Position numbers and translations under genes: made by a program | In this document: piece by piece, positions 7,932 to 16,448 of the stretch | Numbering within the stretch: the stretch's first letter is position 1 | Layout: each line of letters starts with the position of its first letter | The notes under the pieces: model-generated | Told to the model about the DNA's origin: nothing | Databases searched by the model: none | What the model saw: the letters and a program-made list of their open reading frames with translations, nothing else | Origin: Halorubrum sp. 48-1-W | GTDB lineage: Archaea; Halobacteriota; Halobacteria; Halobacteriales; Haloferacaceae | Reading direction: 5' to 3' | Assembly (NCBI RefSeq): GCF_003287355.1 | Contig: NZ_QMIM01000033.1 | Coordinates: 1-51,800, forward strand | Length of the DNA: 51,800 nt

Positions 7932-9986
7932 TCAGAACTTCTCCAACAGGCCGGTGTAGAACCCGCCGCCGCGGTCCTCGGCCAGCTTCTCGACGATGAG
8001 CTCCGGCGTCGACCGCGCGAGGTGTCCCTCCCGCGGCGAGCGGTTCACGCGGAGCTCGCCGTCGACGAGCCCGACCGCCTCGATCCCGTCGACGGCCACG
8101 TCGTAGTCGGCAGCCTCGCGGATCTCGCGGGCCAGGTGCGAGACGAAGACGGCGGTCGCGTCCTGGTCGTCGAGCGCCTCGAGGATGCCCGCGATGATCT
8201 TCGCGGACGCGCCCGGCTCCGTTATCGACTCCAGCTCGTCGACGAGGACGAGCCGGCCGTCCGCGCCCTCGACGAGATCGCCGAAGTCGCGAAGCGTCGC
8301 CTCGAACGCCCCCGCGTCGAGGGTCCCCTGGGATTTGGCGTAGTAGTGGACCTCCTCGAAGCGGTCGAGTTCGACCGTCTCGGCCGGGACGGGCATTCCC
8401 ATCTGCGCGAGGACGACCACGAGCGCGACCAGGTCGAGCGTCGACGTCTTCCCGCCGGAGTTCACCCCCGAGAGCAGCCGTACCCCGTCGACCGCGTAGT
8501 CGACCGGCTCGACCGCCTCGAACGGGACGTCGAGCAGCGGCGAGCGACCTCCTTCGATCCGGAAGCCGCCGGGCCGACCGCCCCCGCCGTCATCGTCGCC
8601 CGCACCGCCCCCGCCGTCATCGTCGCCCGCACCGCCCTCGTCGCCCCCGCCCGGATCGTGGACCTCGGGCATGACGCAGTCGAAGTCGCGGGCGAACCGG
8701 GCGACCGCGAGCTCCACGTCGAGTTCGAGGGCGTCCCGCACGAGCGTCTCGACGGGCTCGCGGAGGTCGCCGAGGTCCGTCGCCAGTTCGGCTTTCAGCC
8801 GGGCAGCCCGTCGGTCGCGGCCGGCCGACAGCTCGGTCCGTAGCTGTGAGACGGCCGACCCGTCGCGTTCGACCGGAAACGAGGGGTCGTCGGCGAAGAC
8901 GCGCTCGGCGAGGTCGACCTCCTCGGGCGCGAGGTCGAGCGCGTCGACGAGGTGCTCTCGGGCGCGCCGTATCGCGGTGTCGTACTCGTCGGCGAGCTCG
9001 CGGTCGAGGAGCGAGTCGACGCGCGCGCCCTGCTCGACGAGCGAGAGGAAGTCCGTCCCCTCGATGGTGACGTCGCGCTCGCGGATCGCCTCGCGGAGGT
9101 GGTCGTCCGCGACCGACTCCGCGGTCGAGACCGCCGCGTCGAGGTCGTCGACGGCGGCGGTCAGCCGCTCGAGCTCCGCGTCGCCGACGACCGTTCCGTC
9201 GTCGTCGAGCCGCGAGAGGGCGTCCCGGAGCGCGTCGGGGTCGACGGCTGGGGGGCGGTCGGCTGCCTCGTGGACCGCCACAGCCGCCTCCAGCCGAGCG
9301 CGGTTCTCGGCGAAGAACGCGAGCAGGCGCTCGGGAACCGTCTCGGCGGGCGTCGAGAGCGCGTCCGGCCGGACGTGGACGTCGCCCTCGACGTCCATCC
9401 CGGCGAACTCCTCGTCGAGGACGATCACGGTCGCGTACGACCGCGCGAGCTCCCCCACGTCCCGCACCGCCTCTACGGTCTCGACCGACAGCTCCGGCAC
9501 GCGGGCCTCGGCGCGGGCGTACACCTCGGCGTCGGCGGTCGCCAGACAGCGGTCACGCACCCTGACGGTCGGCGGGTCCGCGAGCGGCTCGACGCCGGAG
9601 AGCGCCTCGATGACCGCCGGGTCGGGGTCGCGTTCCGTCGCCTCGGCGGCGAACGCCTGTGCCTCCGCGATCCGGGAGGCCGACGCGCTCGGGTAGAACG
9701 TCTCCAGCCGCTTCTCGGCGTAGTCGGTCACCGTGCGCTCCTTCAGCAGACCGAGCGCGTCGCGGTACACCTCCCGTGCCCGGTCGGTCGCCAGCACGCG
9801 GCTCGCGTCGTCGTGTCTGCGGCGGATCGCGCCGCGGGCGACGCGGGCCGCCCGCGCCTCGTTCACCCCCGGCGCGCGGGCGATGGCCGCCACGTCGCCG
9901 GACTCGACGGTCGCCTCGGGGTCGTCGAGTTCGCGGAGCGCCCGCGCCGTCTTCTCGCCCACGCCGGGGATCGCCTCCAACTCCAT
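7932..9986 (-). CDS. MutS-family ATPase with N-terminal HhH region (MutS2/MutS5-like)
   Basis: A 684-residue protein. The first about 55 residues form a helix-hairpin-helix-like DNA-binding region (LEAIPGVGEKTARAL, then IARAPGVNEARA). The middle is an alpha-helical MutS core/clamp-like region rich in Glu and Arg. The C-terminal ATPase has P-loop GVNSGGKTSTL near residue 495, Walker B LVLVDELESITEPGASA, and a downstream TAVFVSHLAREI block. There is no MutL-binding mismatch-recognition domain I and no Smr nuclease, so this is not canonical MutS. It resembles the MutS-related proteins called MutS2/MutS5 in haloarchaea, whose role is unsettled (recombination control or repair). Before the ATPase is a Gly/Asp linker built from a 27-bp duplication. 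ATG 9986 is the only good start. Confidence 0.8.
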   Translation of the reverse strand: MELEAIPGVGEKTARALRELDDPEATVESGDVAAIARAPGVNEARAARVARGAIRRRHDDASRVLATDRAREVYRDALGLLKERTVTDYAEKRLETFYPSASASRIAEAQAFAAEATERDPDPAVIEALSGVEPLADPPTVRVRDRCLATADAEVYARAEARVPELSVETVEAVRDVGELARSYATVIVLDEEFAGMDVEGDVHVRPDALSTPAETVPERLLAFFAENRARLEAAVAVHEAADRPPAVDPDALRDALSRLDDDGTVVGDAELERLTAAVDDLDAAVSTAESVADDHLREAIRERDVTIEGTDFLSLVEQGARVDSLLDRELADEYDTAIRRAREHLVDALDLAPEEVDLAERVFADDPSFPVERDGSAVSQLRTELSAGRDRRAARLKAELATDLGDLREPVETLVRDALELDVELAVARFARDFDCVMPEVHDPGGGDEGGAGDDDGGGGAGDDDGGGGRPGGFRIEGGRSPLLDVPFEAVEPVDYAVDGVRLLSGVNSGGKTSTLDLVALVVVLAQMGMPVPAETVELDRFEEVHYYAKSQGTLDAGAFEATLRDFGDLVEGADGRLVLVDELESITEPGASAKIIAGILEALDDQDATAVFVSHLAREIREAADYDVAVDGIEAVGLVDGELRVNRSPREGHLARSTPELIVEKLAEDRGGGFYTGLLEKF
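8584..8637. repeat. 27-bp perfect tandem duplication in the MutS-like gene
   Basis: Two identical 27-bp units (8584-8610, 8611-8637) encode the duplicated Gly/Asp-rich linker (GGGGAGDDD) just before the ATPase domain. The unit length keeps the frame. Confidence 0.95.
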
Positions 9987-10158
9987 TCACCCCTCATATC
10001 GCGGCAACCCGCAAAAGGGTGCGGGTGTCGGTGGTCCGAGGCCGTCACGGTGGAGGTCGTCACGGCGGAAGCCGTCACGATGGCCCTCTCACGACGGCGG
10101 CACGCTCGCCCCCGGCCGACGCCGATGACCTTTTTCCCCAGGACGACGAACCGCGGCC

Positions 10159-11121
10159 ATGGACCAGGACGCTTCCGCGGTCGGGATCGACGACCCCCTC
10201 ACAGTGGGAACCGACCGGCTGGACCCCGAGACGGCCGAGAAGGCGCGATCCGCGCGCGATCGGCTCGCAGCCCGCGACGGGGTCCTCGTCGCCTTCTCCG
10301 GCGGCGTCGACTCCTCGGTGGTCGCGGCGCTCGCACACGACGCGCTCGGCGAGGACGCGGTCGCGTGTACCGCCCGCAGCGAGACGCTCCCCGCAGCCGA
10401 ACTCGACGACGCGAAACGGGTCGCCGGGGAGATCGGGATCCGCCACGATACGGTGACCTTCTCGGAGCTCGACGACCCGAACTTCGTCGCCAACGACGGC
10501 GAGCGGTGTTACCACTGCCGGACGATGCGGCTCGGCCGGATGTACGACCGGGCCCGCGAGCTCGGGATCGGGACCGTCTGTGACGGGACGAACGCCGACG
10601 ACCCCGGCGAGGGTCACCGCCCCGGCCTGCGCGCGGTCGAGGAGCTCGACGTCTCCTCGCCGCTCCTCGACGCCGGGATCACGAAAGAGGAGGTCCGCGC
10701 GATCGCCGAGGCGTACGGCCTGTCGGTCGCCGACAAGCCGTCGATGGCGTGTCTCTCCTCGCGTATCCCGACCGGACTCGAAGTGACCGAGGAACGCCTC
10801 TCGCGCGTCGAACGCGCCGAGACCGTCCTCCGCGAGTGGGGCTTCGAGGGGTTCCGCGTGCGCGACCACGACGGGCTCGCACGGGTCGAGATCGCCCCCG
10901 ACGAACTGGAGCGCGCGCTCGATCCGGCCTTCGCCGACGCGGTCCACGAGCACCTCACCGACGTCGGCTTCGAGTACGTCACTCTCGACATGGCGGGCTA
11001 CCGGACCGGCAGCGTCAGCCCCGACAGCGACGGGGCAACCGAAGACGGCGGCGAGGTGGCCGAAGACGGCGACCGGTCCGAAGGCGACTCCCTCGATCTG
11101 GATCGACGGTACCCGCGCTGA
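10159..11121 (+). CDS. larE: LarE-like PP-loop sulfur transferase
   Basis: A 320-residue protein of the ATP-pyrophosphatase (PP-loop) superfamily. LarE enzymes adenylate, then thiolate, the nicotinic-acid dinucleotide precursor of the nickel-pincer cofactor, using either a sacrificial cysteine or a [4Fe-4S]-bound sulfide. PP-loop SGGVDSSVVAAL sits at about residue 49. Also seen are CYHCR, the GTNADD block, and KPSMACLSSRIPTG, where the Cys corresponds to the catalytic cysteine of LarE. The end FEYVTLDMAGYRTGS is typical of the family, and an acidic tail of about 35 residues follows. No larA, larB or larC is in the window, so the substrate is uncertain; archaeal homologues may act in other sulfur transfers. 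A T-rich element about 28 bp upstream suggests a leaderless start. Confidence 0.85.
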   Translation: MDQDASAVGIDDPLTVGTDRLDPETAEKARSARDRLAARDGVLVAFSGGVDSSVVAALAHDALGEDAVACTARSETLPAAELDDAKRVAGEIGIRHDTVTFSELDDPNFVANDGERCYHCRTMRLGRMYDRARELGIGTVCDGTNADDPGEGHRPGLRAVEELDVSSPLLDAGITKEEVRAIAEAYGLSVADKPSMACLSSRIPTGLEVTEERLSRVERAETVLREWGFEGFRVRDHDGLARVEIAPDELERALDPAFADAVHEHLTDVGFEYVTLDMAGYRTGSVSPDSDGATEDGGEVAEDGDRSEGDSLDLDRRYPR

Positions 11122-11233
11122 CGCCGCCGGGCGAGGCCGAGGAAGCGTCACCGAGACACGTCAGTCGACTCATATTATCAATCGGGAGAATCCGGCACGA
11201 ACGCTTATAACTCGTATCGGCCGATCCAACGGC

Positions 11234-11437
11234 ATGGGCGAGGCCAACACGCTCGCGGTGCTCGCGGGCGGGGTCGGCGGCTCCGTCGGCGCGTTCGTCG
11301 GCGTCGCGGTCGGCGGGGACCCGATGCGCGTCACGCTGACCACGCTGGCCGTCGCGCTCGTCGTCGGGAGTGCGGTCGTCGCCAGCGCGGTCATCGCCGG
11401 CGACGTCGAGTTCTTCGTGGACCCGGACGGCGAGTAG
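11234..11437 (+). CDS. Small two-TM membrane protein
   Basis: A 67-residue hydrophobic protein. Residues 5-27 form a Gly/Ala/Val-rich helix and residues 35-58 a second one, with a short acidic tail (DPDGE). I do not recognise a family. The start is supported by a TATA-like CTTATAACT at 11203-11211, about 26 bp before the ATG, so the transcript is probably leaderless. The glutaredoxin-like gene follows 73 bp downstream on the same strand and could share this promoter. Confidence 0.65.
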   Translation: MGEANTLAVLAGGVGGSVGAFVGVAVGGDPMRVTLTTLAVALVVGSAVVASAVIAGDVEFFVDPDGE

Positions 11438-11510
11438 CCGGGGCCGGGCGGTTCAAACCCTCGGGACTCGGATCGAAACGCACTGGTCCCCGGAGGGCGT
11501 TTCGACGACC

Positions 11511-11813
11511 GTGAGCGACACCGACGAGCCGGACCGGGGCGTGGCGACCGCAACCGACACGGACCCGGTCCCGGTCACGATCTACACCCGCGAGGACTGT
11601 CACCTGTGTGTCGTCGCCCACGAGACGGTCAGGGACGTCGCGGCCGACCTGGCGGTGGACGTCGACCTCGAACTCGTCGACGTCGACGAGGACCCCGAAC
11701 TCGCGGACGAGTACGGCGAGCGCGTCCCGTACGTGTTCGTCGACGGAACCCCGGCGTTCAAATACGAGGTCGACGAGCGGGAGCTCAAGCTGAAGCTGCT
11801 CGCGGCGTCGTGA
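11511..11813 (+). CDS. Glutaredoxin-like thiol-disulfide protein
   Basis: A 100-residue thioredoxin-fold protein. After an acidic N-terminus comes VTIYTREDCHLCVVA, with a CxxC redox pair (Cys-His-Leu-Cys), then alternating beta/alpha elements, the family cis-Pro motif VPYVFVDGTPAF, and a helical C-terminus. This pattern matches DUF836/glutaredoxin-family proteins. I chose GTG 11511 because it removes a low-complexity N-terminal extension that overlaps the upstream gene and leaves a family-sized protein. Its redox partner is unknown; haloarchaea use gamma-glutamylcysteine rather than glutathione, so the name describes the fold only. Confidence 0.8.
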   Translation: MSDTDEPDRGVATATDTDPVPVTIYTREDCHLCVVAHETVRDVAADLAVDVDLELVDVDEDPELADEYGERVPYVFVDGTPAFKYEVDERELKLKLLAAS

Positions 11814-11875
11814 TCGGCGGGTGAAGACGGGAGCGACCGGTCAGCTATTTACCCGACCGCGACGACGACCCCTCC

Positions 11876-13105
11876 ATGACGGCATCACGCGCGCCGGCGG
11901 AGCCGGCGGTCCGGGAGTTCGAGTCGACGGTCGAACGGGTCGACGGCCGGGAGGTCGTGTTATCGGAGACGTACTTCTACGCCGAGTCGGGCGGCCAGCC
12001 GGCCGACCGCGGCACCCTCGCGGGCGTCCTCGTCGACGACGTACGCGAGCGCGACGGCGAGGTCGTCCACGTGCTCGCCGAGGACCCGGACGACGCCACC
12101 GGAGCGGAGGGAAGTGTGGCGCCGGGCGAGGTCGTGACGGGGGTCATCGACGACGAGTTCCGGACGTACTGTGCCCGGGCACACACCGCCTCACACGTCC
12201 TCTACGGTGCGGCCCGCCGGACATGCGAGGACCTCGGGTACGCGGGTTTCGACATCTCTCCCGAGAAGGTTCGCGTCGACCTCACGACCGCCGAACCGCT
12301 CGACGACGCTGCCCTCGTCGAGCTCGAGCGGCTCTCGAACCGGGCGGTGTGGGACTCACGCCCGGTCACCTGGGAGGTGCTCCCCGACGCGGAGGCGCGC
12401 GACCGCGAGGGGATCGCGTTCAACGCCAAGACCGAGGAGGGCGCGATGGGCGACGGCGCGTCGGTCCGCGTCGTCACCGTCGAGGACTGGGACGTGGCCG
12501 CCTGCGGGGGGACCCACGTGGAGAACACGGCGGAGATCGGCCCGATCACGGCGCTCGACCGGTCGAACCCCGGCGAGGGGGTCACCCGCGTCGAGTTCGC
12601 GGTCGGCCCGACCGCGGTCGACCGCGGGGCAACGATCCACGCGGCCGCGCTGGAGTCGGCCACGGCCGCCGACACCAACGTCGACGACCTCCCCGGAGAG
12701 GTCCGGCGGCTCCGCGGGGAGGTCGACCGGCTGGGGTCGGCGCTCCGGGACGCGCGGTCGGACCTGCTCCGCGCGCGACTCGGCGAGTTCCCGACGGCGG
12801 AGGTCGACGGCGTCGCCTGGGCGGTCGGGTCGCTCGCGGACGCCGACCCGAACGACCTCCGAGAACCCGCGACGGAACTGCTCGAGTCGGACGCCGGCGT
12901 CGACGCGCTCGCGGCGGTCGGGACCGGGAACGCGCCGTTCGTCGTCGTCGCCACCGCGCCGGACGCCGACGCGGACGCCGGCGCGGTCGTCGATGCGGTC
13001 ACCGACGAGTTCGGGGGCGGCGGCGGCGGCGGGCCGACGTACGCGCAGGGCGGCGGGCTCGACGCCGACCCCGACGAGGTCGTCGCGTGGTTGCGGGATC
13101 GATGA
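11876..13105 (+). CDS. alaX: Alanyl-tRNA editing protein (AlaX-type) with DHHA1 tail
   Basis: A 409-residue free-standing editing enzyme that hydrolyses mischarged Ser-tRNA(Ala) (or Gly-tRNA(Ala)). The editing site is visible: HTASHVLYGAARR (HxxxH zinc ligands, about residue 102) and CGGTHVENTAEIG (CxxxH, about residue 213). An N-terminal beta domain with YAESGGQPADRGTL resembles the AlaRS-like domain of AlaX. A coiled-coil-like stretch near residue 275-300 precedes a C-terminal DHHA1 domain ending in a Gly-rich loop and PTYAQGGGLD. This is the long AlaX-L architecture. The stop overlaps the ATG of the next gene by 4 bp (ATGA), implying translational coupling. A TATA-like GCTATTTA lies about 28 bp upstream of the ATG. 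Confidence 0.93.
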   Translation: MTASRAPAEPAVREFESTVERVDGREVVLSETYFYAESGGQPADRGTLAGVLVDDVRERDGEVVHVLAEDPDDATGAEGSVAPGEVVTGVIDDEFRTYCARAHTASHVLYGAARRTCEDLGYAGFDISPEKVRVDLTTAEPLDDAALVELERLSNRAVWDSRPVTWEVLPDAEARDREGIAFNAKTEEGAMGDGASVRVVTVEDWDVAACGGTHVENTAEIGPITALDRSNPGEGVTRVEFAVGPTAVDRGATIHAAALESATAADTNVDDLPGEVRRLRGEVDRLGSALRDARSDLLRARLGEFPTAEVDGVAWAVGSLADADPNDLREPATELLESDAGVDALAAVGTGNAPFVVVATAPDADADAGAVVDAVTDEFGGGGGGGPTYAQGGGLDADPDEVVAWLRDR

Positions 13106-14091
13106 CGGGAAAGGTCCCCCCCGAGGCGCTCACGGAGCTCCTCGCAGCGACGGGTGCGACGGACCCGGCGGTCTCGACGGGGCCCGCCCACGGCGAGGAC
13201 GCGGCCGCGATCGACCTCGGCGACCGGACGCTCGTCGTCGCCACGGACCCGCTGTCGCTCGCGACCGACGCAGTCGGGCGACTCGCGGTCCACGTCGCCT
13301 GTAACGACGTCGCCGCGAGCGGCGCGGACCCGCGGTGGCTGACGAACACCGTCCTCGTCCCCGACGCCGACCCGGACCGGCTGTCGGCGATCGCGGCCGA
13401 CGTCGACGCGGCGGCGACCGACCTCGGCGCGGCGGTCGTCGGCGGTCACACCGAGACGGTGCCCGCGCTGGAGCGCCCGATCCTCTCGATGACGGCGCTC
13501 GGGACGACCCACCGCTTCCTCTCGACCGGGGGGGCGACGCCCGGCGATCGACTCCTGCTCACGAAGGGCGCGGGCATCGAGGCGACCGCGATCCTCGCGA
13601 CCGACTTCCGGGAGGCGTGTGCGGCTGGGGGTGTCGACGAGGCGACGCTCGAGTCCGCTGTGGGCTTCCTCGCGGACGTGAGCGTCGTCCCCGACGCCGC
13701 CGCGATCCGGGATGTCGCGACCGCAGCACACGACCCGACCGAGGGCGGGGTCGCCGGCGCGCTCGTCGAACTCGCGACGGCGAGCGCGGCGGTCGTCGAC
13801 GTCGACCGCGACCGGGTGCCGGTCCGTCCGGAGACGCGCGCCTGCTGTGACGCCCTCGGGATCGACCCGCTCCGCGCGTTCGGCTCGGGCGCGCTGCTCG
13901 CGGCGGTCCCCCCCGAACGGGTCGACGGGGCGCTCGACGCGCTCACTACTGCCGGGATCGCTGCTGCCGAGATCGGGTCGGTCCGCGAGCCGGGAACGGG
14001 GTCGGGCGGGGACCCGGCCGGCACGCTCCGGCTCGACGGCGAGGCGATCCGTGAGCCCCCGCGGGACGAGCTGTACCGCCTCTGGGAGTGA
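13102..14091 (+). CDS. AIR synthase-related protein (HypE/PurM-like)
   Basis: A 329-residue PurM/AIR-synthase superfamily protein. Visible elements are an N-terminal GPAHGEDAAAI block (ATP/phosphate site), LAVHVACNDVAASGADPRWL, GGHTETVP, AHDPTEGGVAGALVELA, and the FGSGALLAAVP strand near the C-terminus, all in the order found in HypE-like proteins. It ends in ELYRLWE and lacks the C-terminal PRxC cysteine that carries the cyano group in true HypE. No other hyp genes are present, so hydrogenase maturation is unlikely. Many haloarchaea encode such AIR-synthase-like proteins with no assigned reaction. Its ATG overlaps the alaX stop, so the two are co-translated; whether they act together is unknown. 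Confidence 0.83.
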   Translation: MTGKVPPEALTELLAATGATDPAVSTGPAHGEDAAAIDLGDRTLVVATDPLSLATDAVGRLAVHVACNDVAASGADPRWLTNTVLVPDADPDRLSAIAADVDAAATDLGAAVVGGHTETVPALERPILSMTALGTTHRFLSTGGATPGDRLLLTKGAGIEATAILATDFREACAAGGVDEATLESAVGFLADVSVVPDAAAIRDVATAAHDPTEGGVAGALVELATASAAVVDVDRDRVPVRPETRACCDALGIDPLRAFGSGALLAAVPPERVDGALDALTTAGIAAAEIGSVREPGTGSGGDPAGTLRLDGEAIREPPRDELYRLWE

Positions 14092-14168
14092 GGCAGGGGA
14101 TCCTCCTCGCCCCCAGCCACGCCCGACCCCCCCGCGCACTTTTGCCGGCCGAGGTCGAATTCCGTGGT

Positions 14169-15344
14169 ATGACTGGCGCGCGTGTCGGGTCGGCACTGAC
14201 CGACGAACAGGCGGCGGTGCGCGACCTCGTCCGGGAGTTCGCACGCGAGGAGGTCCGGCCCGGCGCACGGGCGGCCGACGCGGCGGCGGCGTTCCCCGAG
14301 GACGTGTGGGACCGGCTCGCCGAGCTCGGGCTGACCGGGCTCACCGTTCCCACGGCGTACGGCGGGTTCGACGCGGACGCGACGACGTACGCGGTCGTCA
14401 ACGAGGAGCTGGCCCACGGCTCGCTCGCGGTCGCGACCGCCCTCTCCGTCCACTGTCTCGTGACCTCCTGTCTCGCCGAGTTCGGGAACGCGTCCCACCG
14501 CGAGCGGTGGCTCCCCGAGATGGCTGCGGGCCGCCCGGTCGGGGCGTTCTGCCTCTCCGAGCCGCACGCGGGGTCGAACCCGGCGGGCATGTCGACGACC
14601 GCAGTGTACGACCCGGACGCCGACGAGTACGTTCTCGACGGCGAGAAACAGTGGATCACCAACGGCTCGCGGGCGGGCGTCGCCGTCGTCTTCGCGAAGG
14701 CCGTCGACGGCGACGCCGACGCGCCCGACCCCGACTCGATCACCCAGTTCCTCGTCCCCATGGACGCCGAGGGGGTCGCGGTCGGCAAAAAAGAGGAGAA
14801 GCTCGGCCTGCGCGCCTCCGACACGACGCCGATCACGTTCGACGACTGCCGGGTCCCGACAGCGAACCGACTGACCGAGGAGGGTCGCGGGCTCTCGGCC
14901 GCGCTCGAGACCCTGACCGGCGGCCGGATCGGCATCGCGGCACAGGCCGTGGGGGTCGCACGGGCCGCCCTCGAGGCGGCGACGGCGTACGCGCGCGAGC
15001 GGGAGCAGTTCGGCGAACCGCTCTCCGAGATCGGGGCGATCCGTCACAAGGTGGCGGAGATGTCGACGGACGTATCGGCCTCGCGGCTGCTCGTCCGCGA
15101 GGCGGCCCGGAAGGTCGAGGCGGGCGAGGACGCCCGCGTCACAGCCGCGCAGGCGAAGTACCGGGCGAGCGAGGCCGCGATGTCGACCACGAACGAGGCG
15201 GTACAGATCCACGGCGGTTACGGGTACACGACCGCGTTCGACGTCGAGCGGTTCTACCGCGACGCGAAGGTCACGGAGATCTACGAGGGGACGACGGAGA
15301 TCCAAAAGGAAGTCATCGCTCGGGGCACCTTCGACACACGATGA
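14169..15344 (+). CDS. Acyl-CoA dehydrogenase
   Basis: A 391-residue FAD-dependent acyl-CoA dehydrogenase, normal family length. It catalyses alpha,beta-desaturation of acyl-CoA with electrons passed to ETF. N-terminal helical domain to about residue 120; middle beta domain with FCLSEPHAGSNPAGM and the QWITNGSRAG strand; C-terminal helical domain with LTGGRIGIAAQAVGVAR, REQFGEPLSEI and YAREREQF. The active-site Glu lies in EIYEGTTEIQ, which indicates the short/medium-chain-type position. ATG 14169 is chosen over upstream starts because it gives the usual N-terminus and follows a T-rich promoter element by about 28 bp. The stop overlaps the HAD gene start (ATGA). The acyl substrate cannot be read from sequence. 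Confidence 0.94.
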   Translation: MTGARVGSALTDEQAAVRDLVREFAREEVRPGARAADAAAAFPEDVWDRLAELGLTGLTVPTAYGGFDADATTYAVVNEELAHGSLAVATALSVHCLVTSCLAEFGNASHRERWLPEMAAGRPVGAFCLSEPHAGSNPAGMSTTAVYDPDADEYVLDGEKQWITNGSRAGVAVVFAKAVDGDADAPDPDSITQFLVPMDAEGVAVGKKEEKLGLRASDTTPITFDDCRVPTANRLTEEGRGLSAALETLTGGRIGIAAQAVGVARAALEAATAYAREREQFGEPLSEIGAIRHKVAEMSTDVSASRLLVREAARKVEAGEDARVTAAQAKYRASEAAMSTTNEAVQIHGGYGYTTAFDVERFYRDAKVTEIYEGTTEIQKEVIARGTFDTR

Positions 15345-15895
15345 CCACCGCCCTCGACACGGCCGACGCGATCGTGTACGACCTCGACGGCACCCTCCTC
15401 GAACTCGCGGTCGACTGGGACGCCGTCGCCGACGACGTCGTCGCCGCGTACGCCGCACACGCGCTGGTCCCGCCGACGGGCGACCTCTGGTCGCTGCTCG
15501 ACGCCGCCGCCGACTACGGCGTCGAGGCCGTCGTCGGGGAGACGATCGCCGGACACGAGCGGACCGGCGCGAGCGCGTCGACGCTCCTACAGCTCGGCGA
15601 ACGGCTCGCTGCCGGCGAGGACGACCGCCCCGCCGCGGTCTGTTCGCTCAACTGTGAGGACGCCTGCCGGATCGCCCTCGAGACCCACGGCCTCGAGGGG
15701 GCGATCGACGCCGTGGTCGGCCGCGACACCGTCGAGACGCACAAGCCCGAGCCGGAGTCGTTGCTGGCGGCGGTCGACGCGCTCGGCGTCGAGCCGGAGC
15801 GGGCCGTCTTCGTCGGCGACTCCGAGAGCGACGCGGTCACCGCCGACCGCGCGGGCGTCCCGTTCGTCCCGGTCGCCCACGCGTTCGGGGAGTAG
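15341..15895 (+). CDS. HAD-superfamily hydrolase (phosphoglycolate phosphatase-like)
   Basis: A 184-residue haloacid-dehalogenase phosphatase. Motif I is YDLDGTLLEL (the nucleophile and acid/base Asp pair), motif II the Ser of AVCSLNCEDA, motif III the Lys of HKPEPE, and motif IV FVGDSESDAVTADRAG. A helical cap lies between motifs I and II (residues 25-90), giving a C1-cap subfamily similar to phosphoglycolate phosphatase. The natural substrate is unknown. The ATG overlaps the acyl-CoA dehydrogenase stop, so the two genes are in one operon. It converges with the DUF5822 gene. Confidence 0.88.
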   Translation: MTTALDTADAIVYDLDGTLLELAVDWDAVADDVVAAYAAHALVPPTGDLWSLLDAAADYGVEAVVGETIAGHERTGASASTLLQLGERLAAGEDDRPAAVCSLNCEDACRIALETHGLEGAIDAVVGRDTVETHKPEPESLLAAVDALGVEPERAVFVGDSESDAVTADRAGVPFVPVAHAFGE

Positions 15896-15946
15896 GTCGA
15901 CCGCTATCGGGAGCCACGGGGCGGGTCGAGGAACGGGCCGACCCAG

Positions 15947-16354
15947 TCACTTTCCGCCGACTTCTTCGGGCGGCCTCGAGAGGTCGGCGTCGGAACGTGA
16001 GGGGTCGGCGTCGGAACGTGAGGGGTCGGCGTCGGAACGTGAGGGGTCGTCGCCGGAACGTGAGGGGTCGGCGTCGTCCGGGTTCGAGTAGCCGTCGCCG
16101 GCCTCGGTGCGCCTGGCGTAGACCGCGACCACGACCGCCGTGAGGAACCAGATCGGCGCGCCGACGCGGACCGCGAACGCGGCGCGGGCTCCCCAGGTCT
16201 CCAGCGTGACGAAGGTGGAGAGGAGGGCGACGATCGGGGCCCCGACGAGGATCGTGACGACGAACGTCGTCTGCATCACCCATCCGTAGTCGACGCCTTC
16301 GACTTCGACCTGCTCGACGGGTTGCACGGGTGGGCTACCGGCGTGGACGGACAT
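15947..16354 (-). CDS. Two-TM haloarchaeal protein (DUF5822-like) with 7-residue repeats
   Basis: A 135-residue membrane protein. The N-terminus has VEGVDYGWVMQ, then hydrophobic helices at about residues 27-48 and 57-78, with VTLETWGARAAFAVRVGAP between them. The C-terminal 45 residues are hydrophilic and contain repeated heptads (DADPSRS) from a 21-bp DNA tandem repeat. I recall DUF5822 for this type of haloarchaeal protein but am not certain. ATG 16354 is preferred to upstream starts because the longer version adds a basic non-conserved leader overlapping the divergent panB promoter. Confidence 0.65.
   Translation of the reverse strand: MSVHAGSPPVQPVEQVEVEGVDYGWVMQTTFVVTILVGAPIVALLSTFVTLETWGARAAFAVRVGAPIWFLTAVVVAVYARRTEAGDGYSNPDDADPSRSGDDPSRSDADPSRSDADPSRSDADLSRPPEEVGGK
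15982..16076. repeat. 21-bp tandem repeat, 4.5 copies
   Basis: Units start at 15982, 16003, 16024 and 16045 (the last with two base differences), followed by an 11-nt partial unit at 16066. The first three are identical. It encodes a Ser/Asp/Pro/Arg heptad repeat in the C-terminal tail of the overlapping minus-strand gene. Confidence 0.95.
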
Positions 16355-16417
16355 ATCGATGGCGGTCCGCGGTTCCACCCGCGAGCGATCGAGCCGTCCA
16401 CCGCGGGATCCCGGCGG

Positions 16418-16424
16418 TTTTAAT
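16418..16424 (+). promoter_or_regulatory. TATA box of panB
   Basis: TTTTAAT, about 28 bp upstream of ATG 16449, supports a leaderless mRNA and the choice of this ATG over the in-frame ATG at 16359. Confidence 0.65.
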
Positions 16425-16448
16425 CGGACGGGAGACGTTCGTCGATCG

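Noticed and set aside
13102..14091. True HypE hydrogenase maturation protein
   Set aside because: The C-terminal Cys needed for cyanide transfer is missing and no other hyp genes are present.
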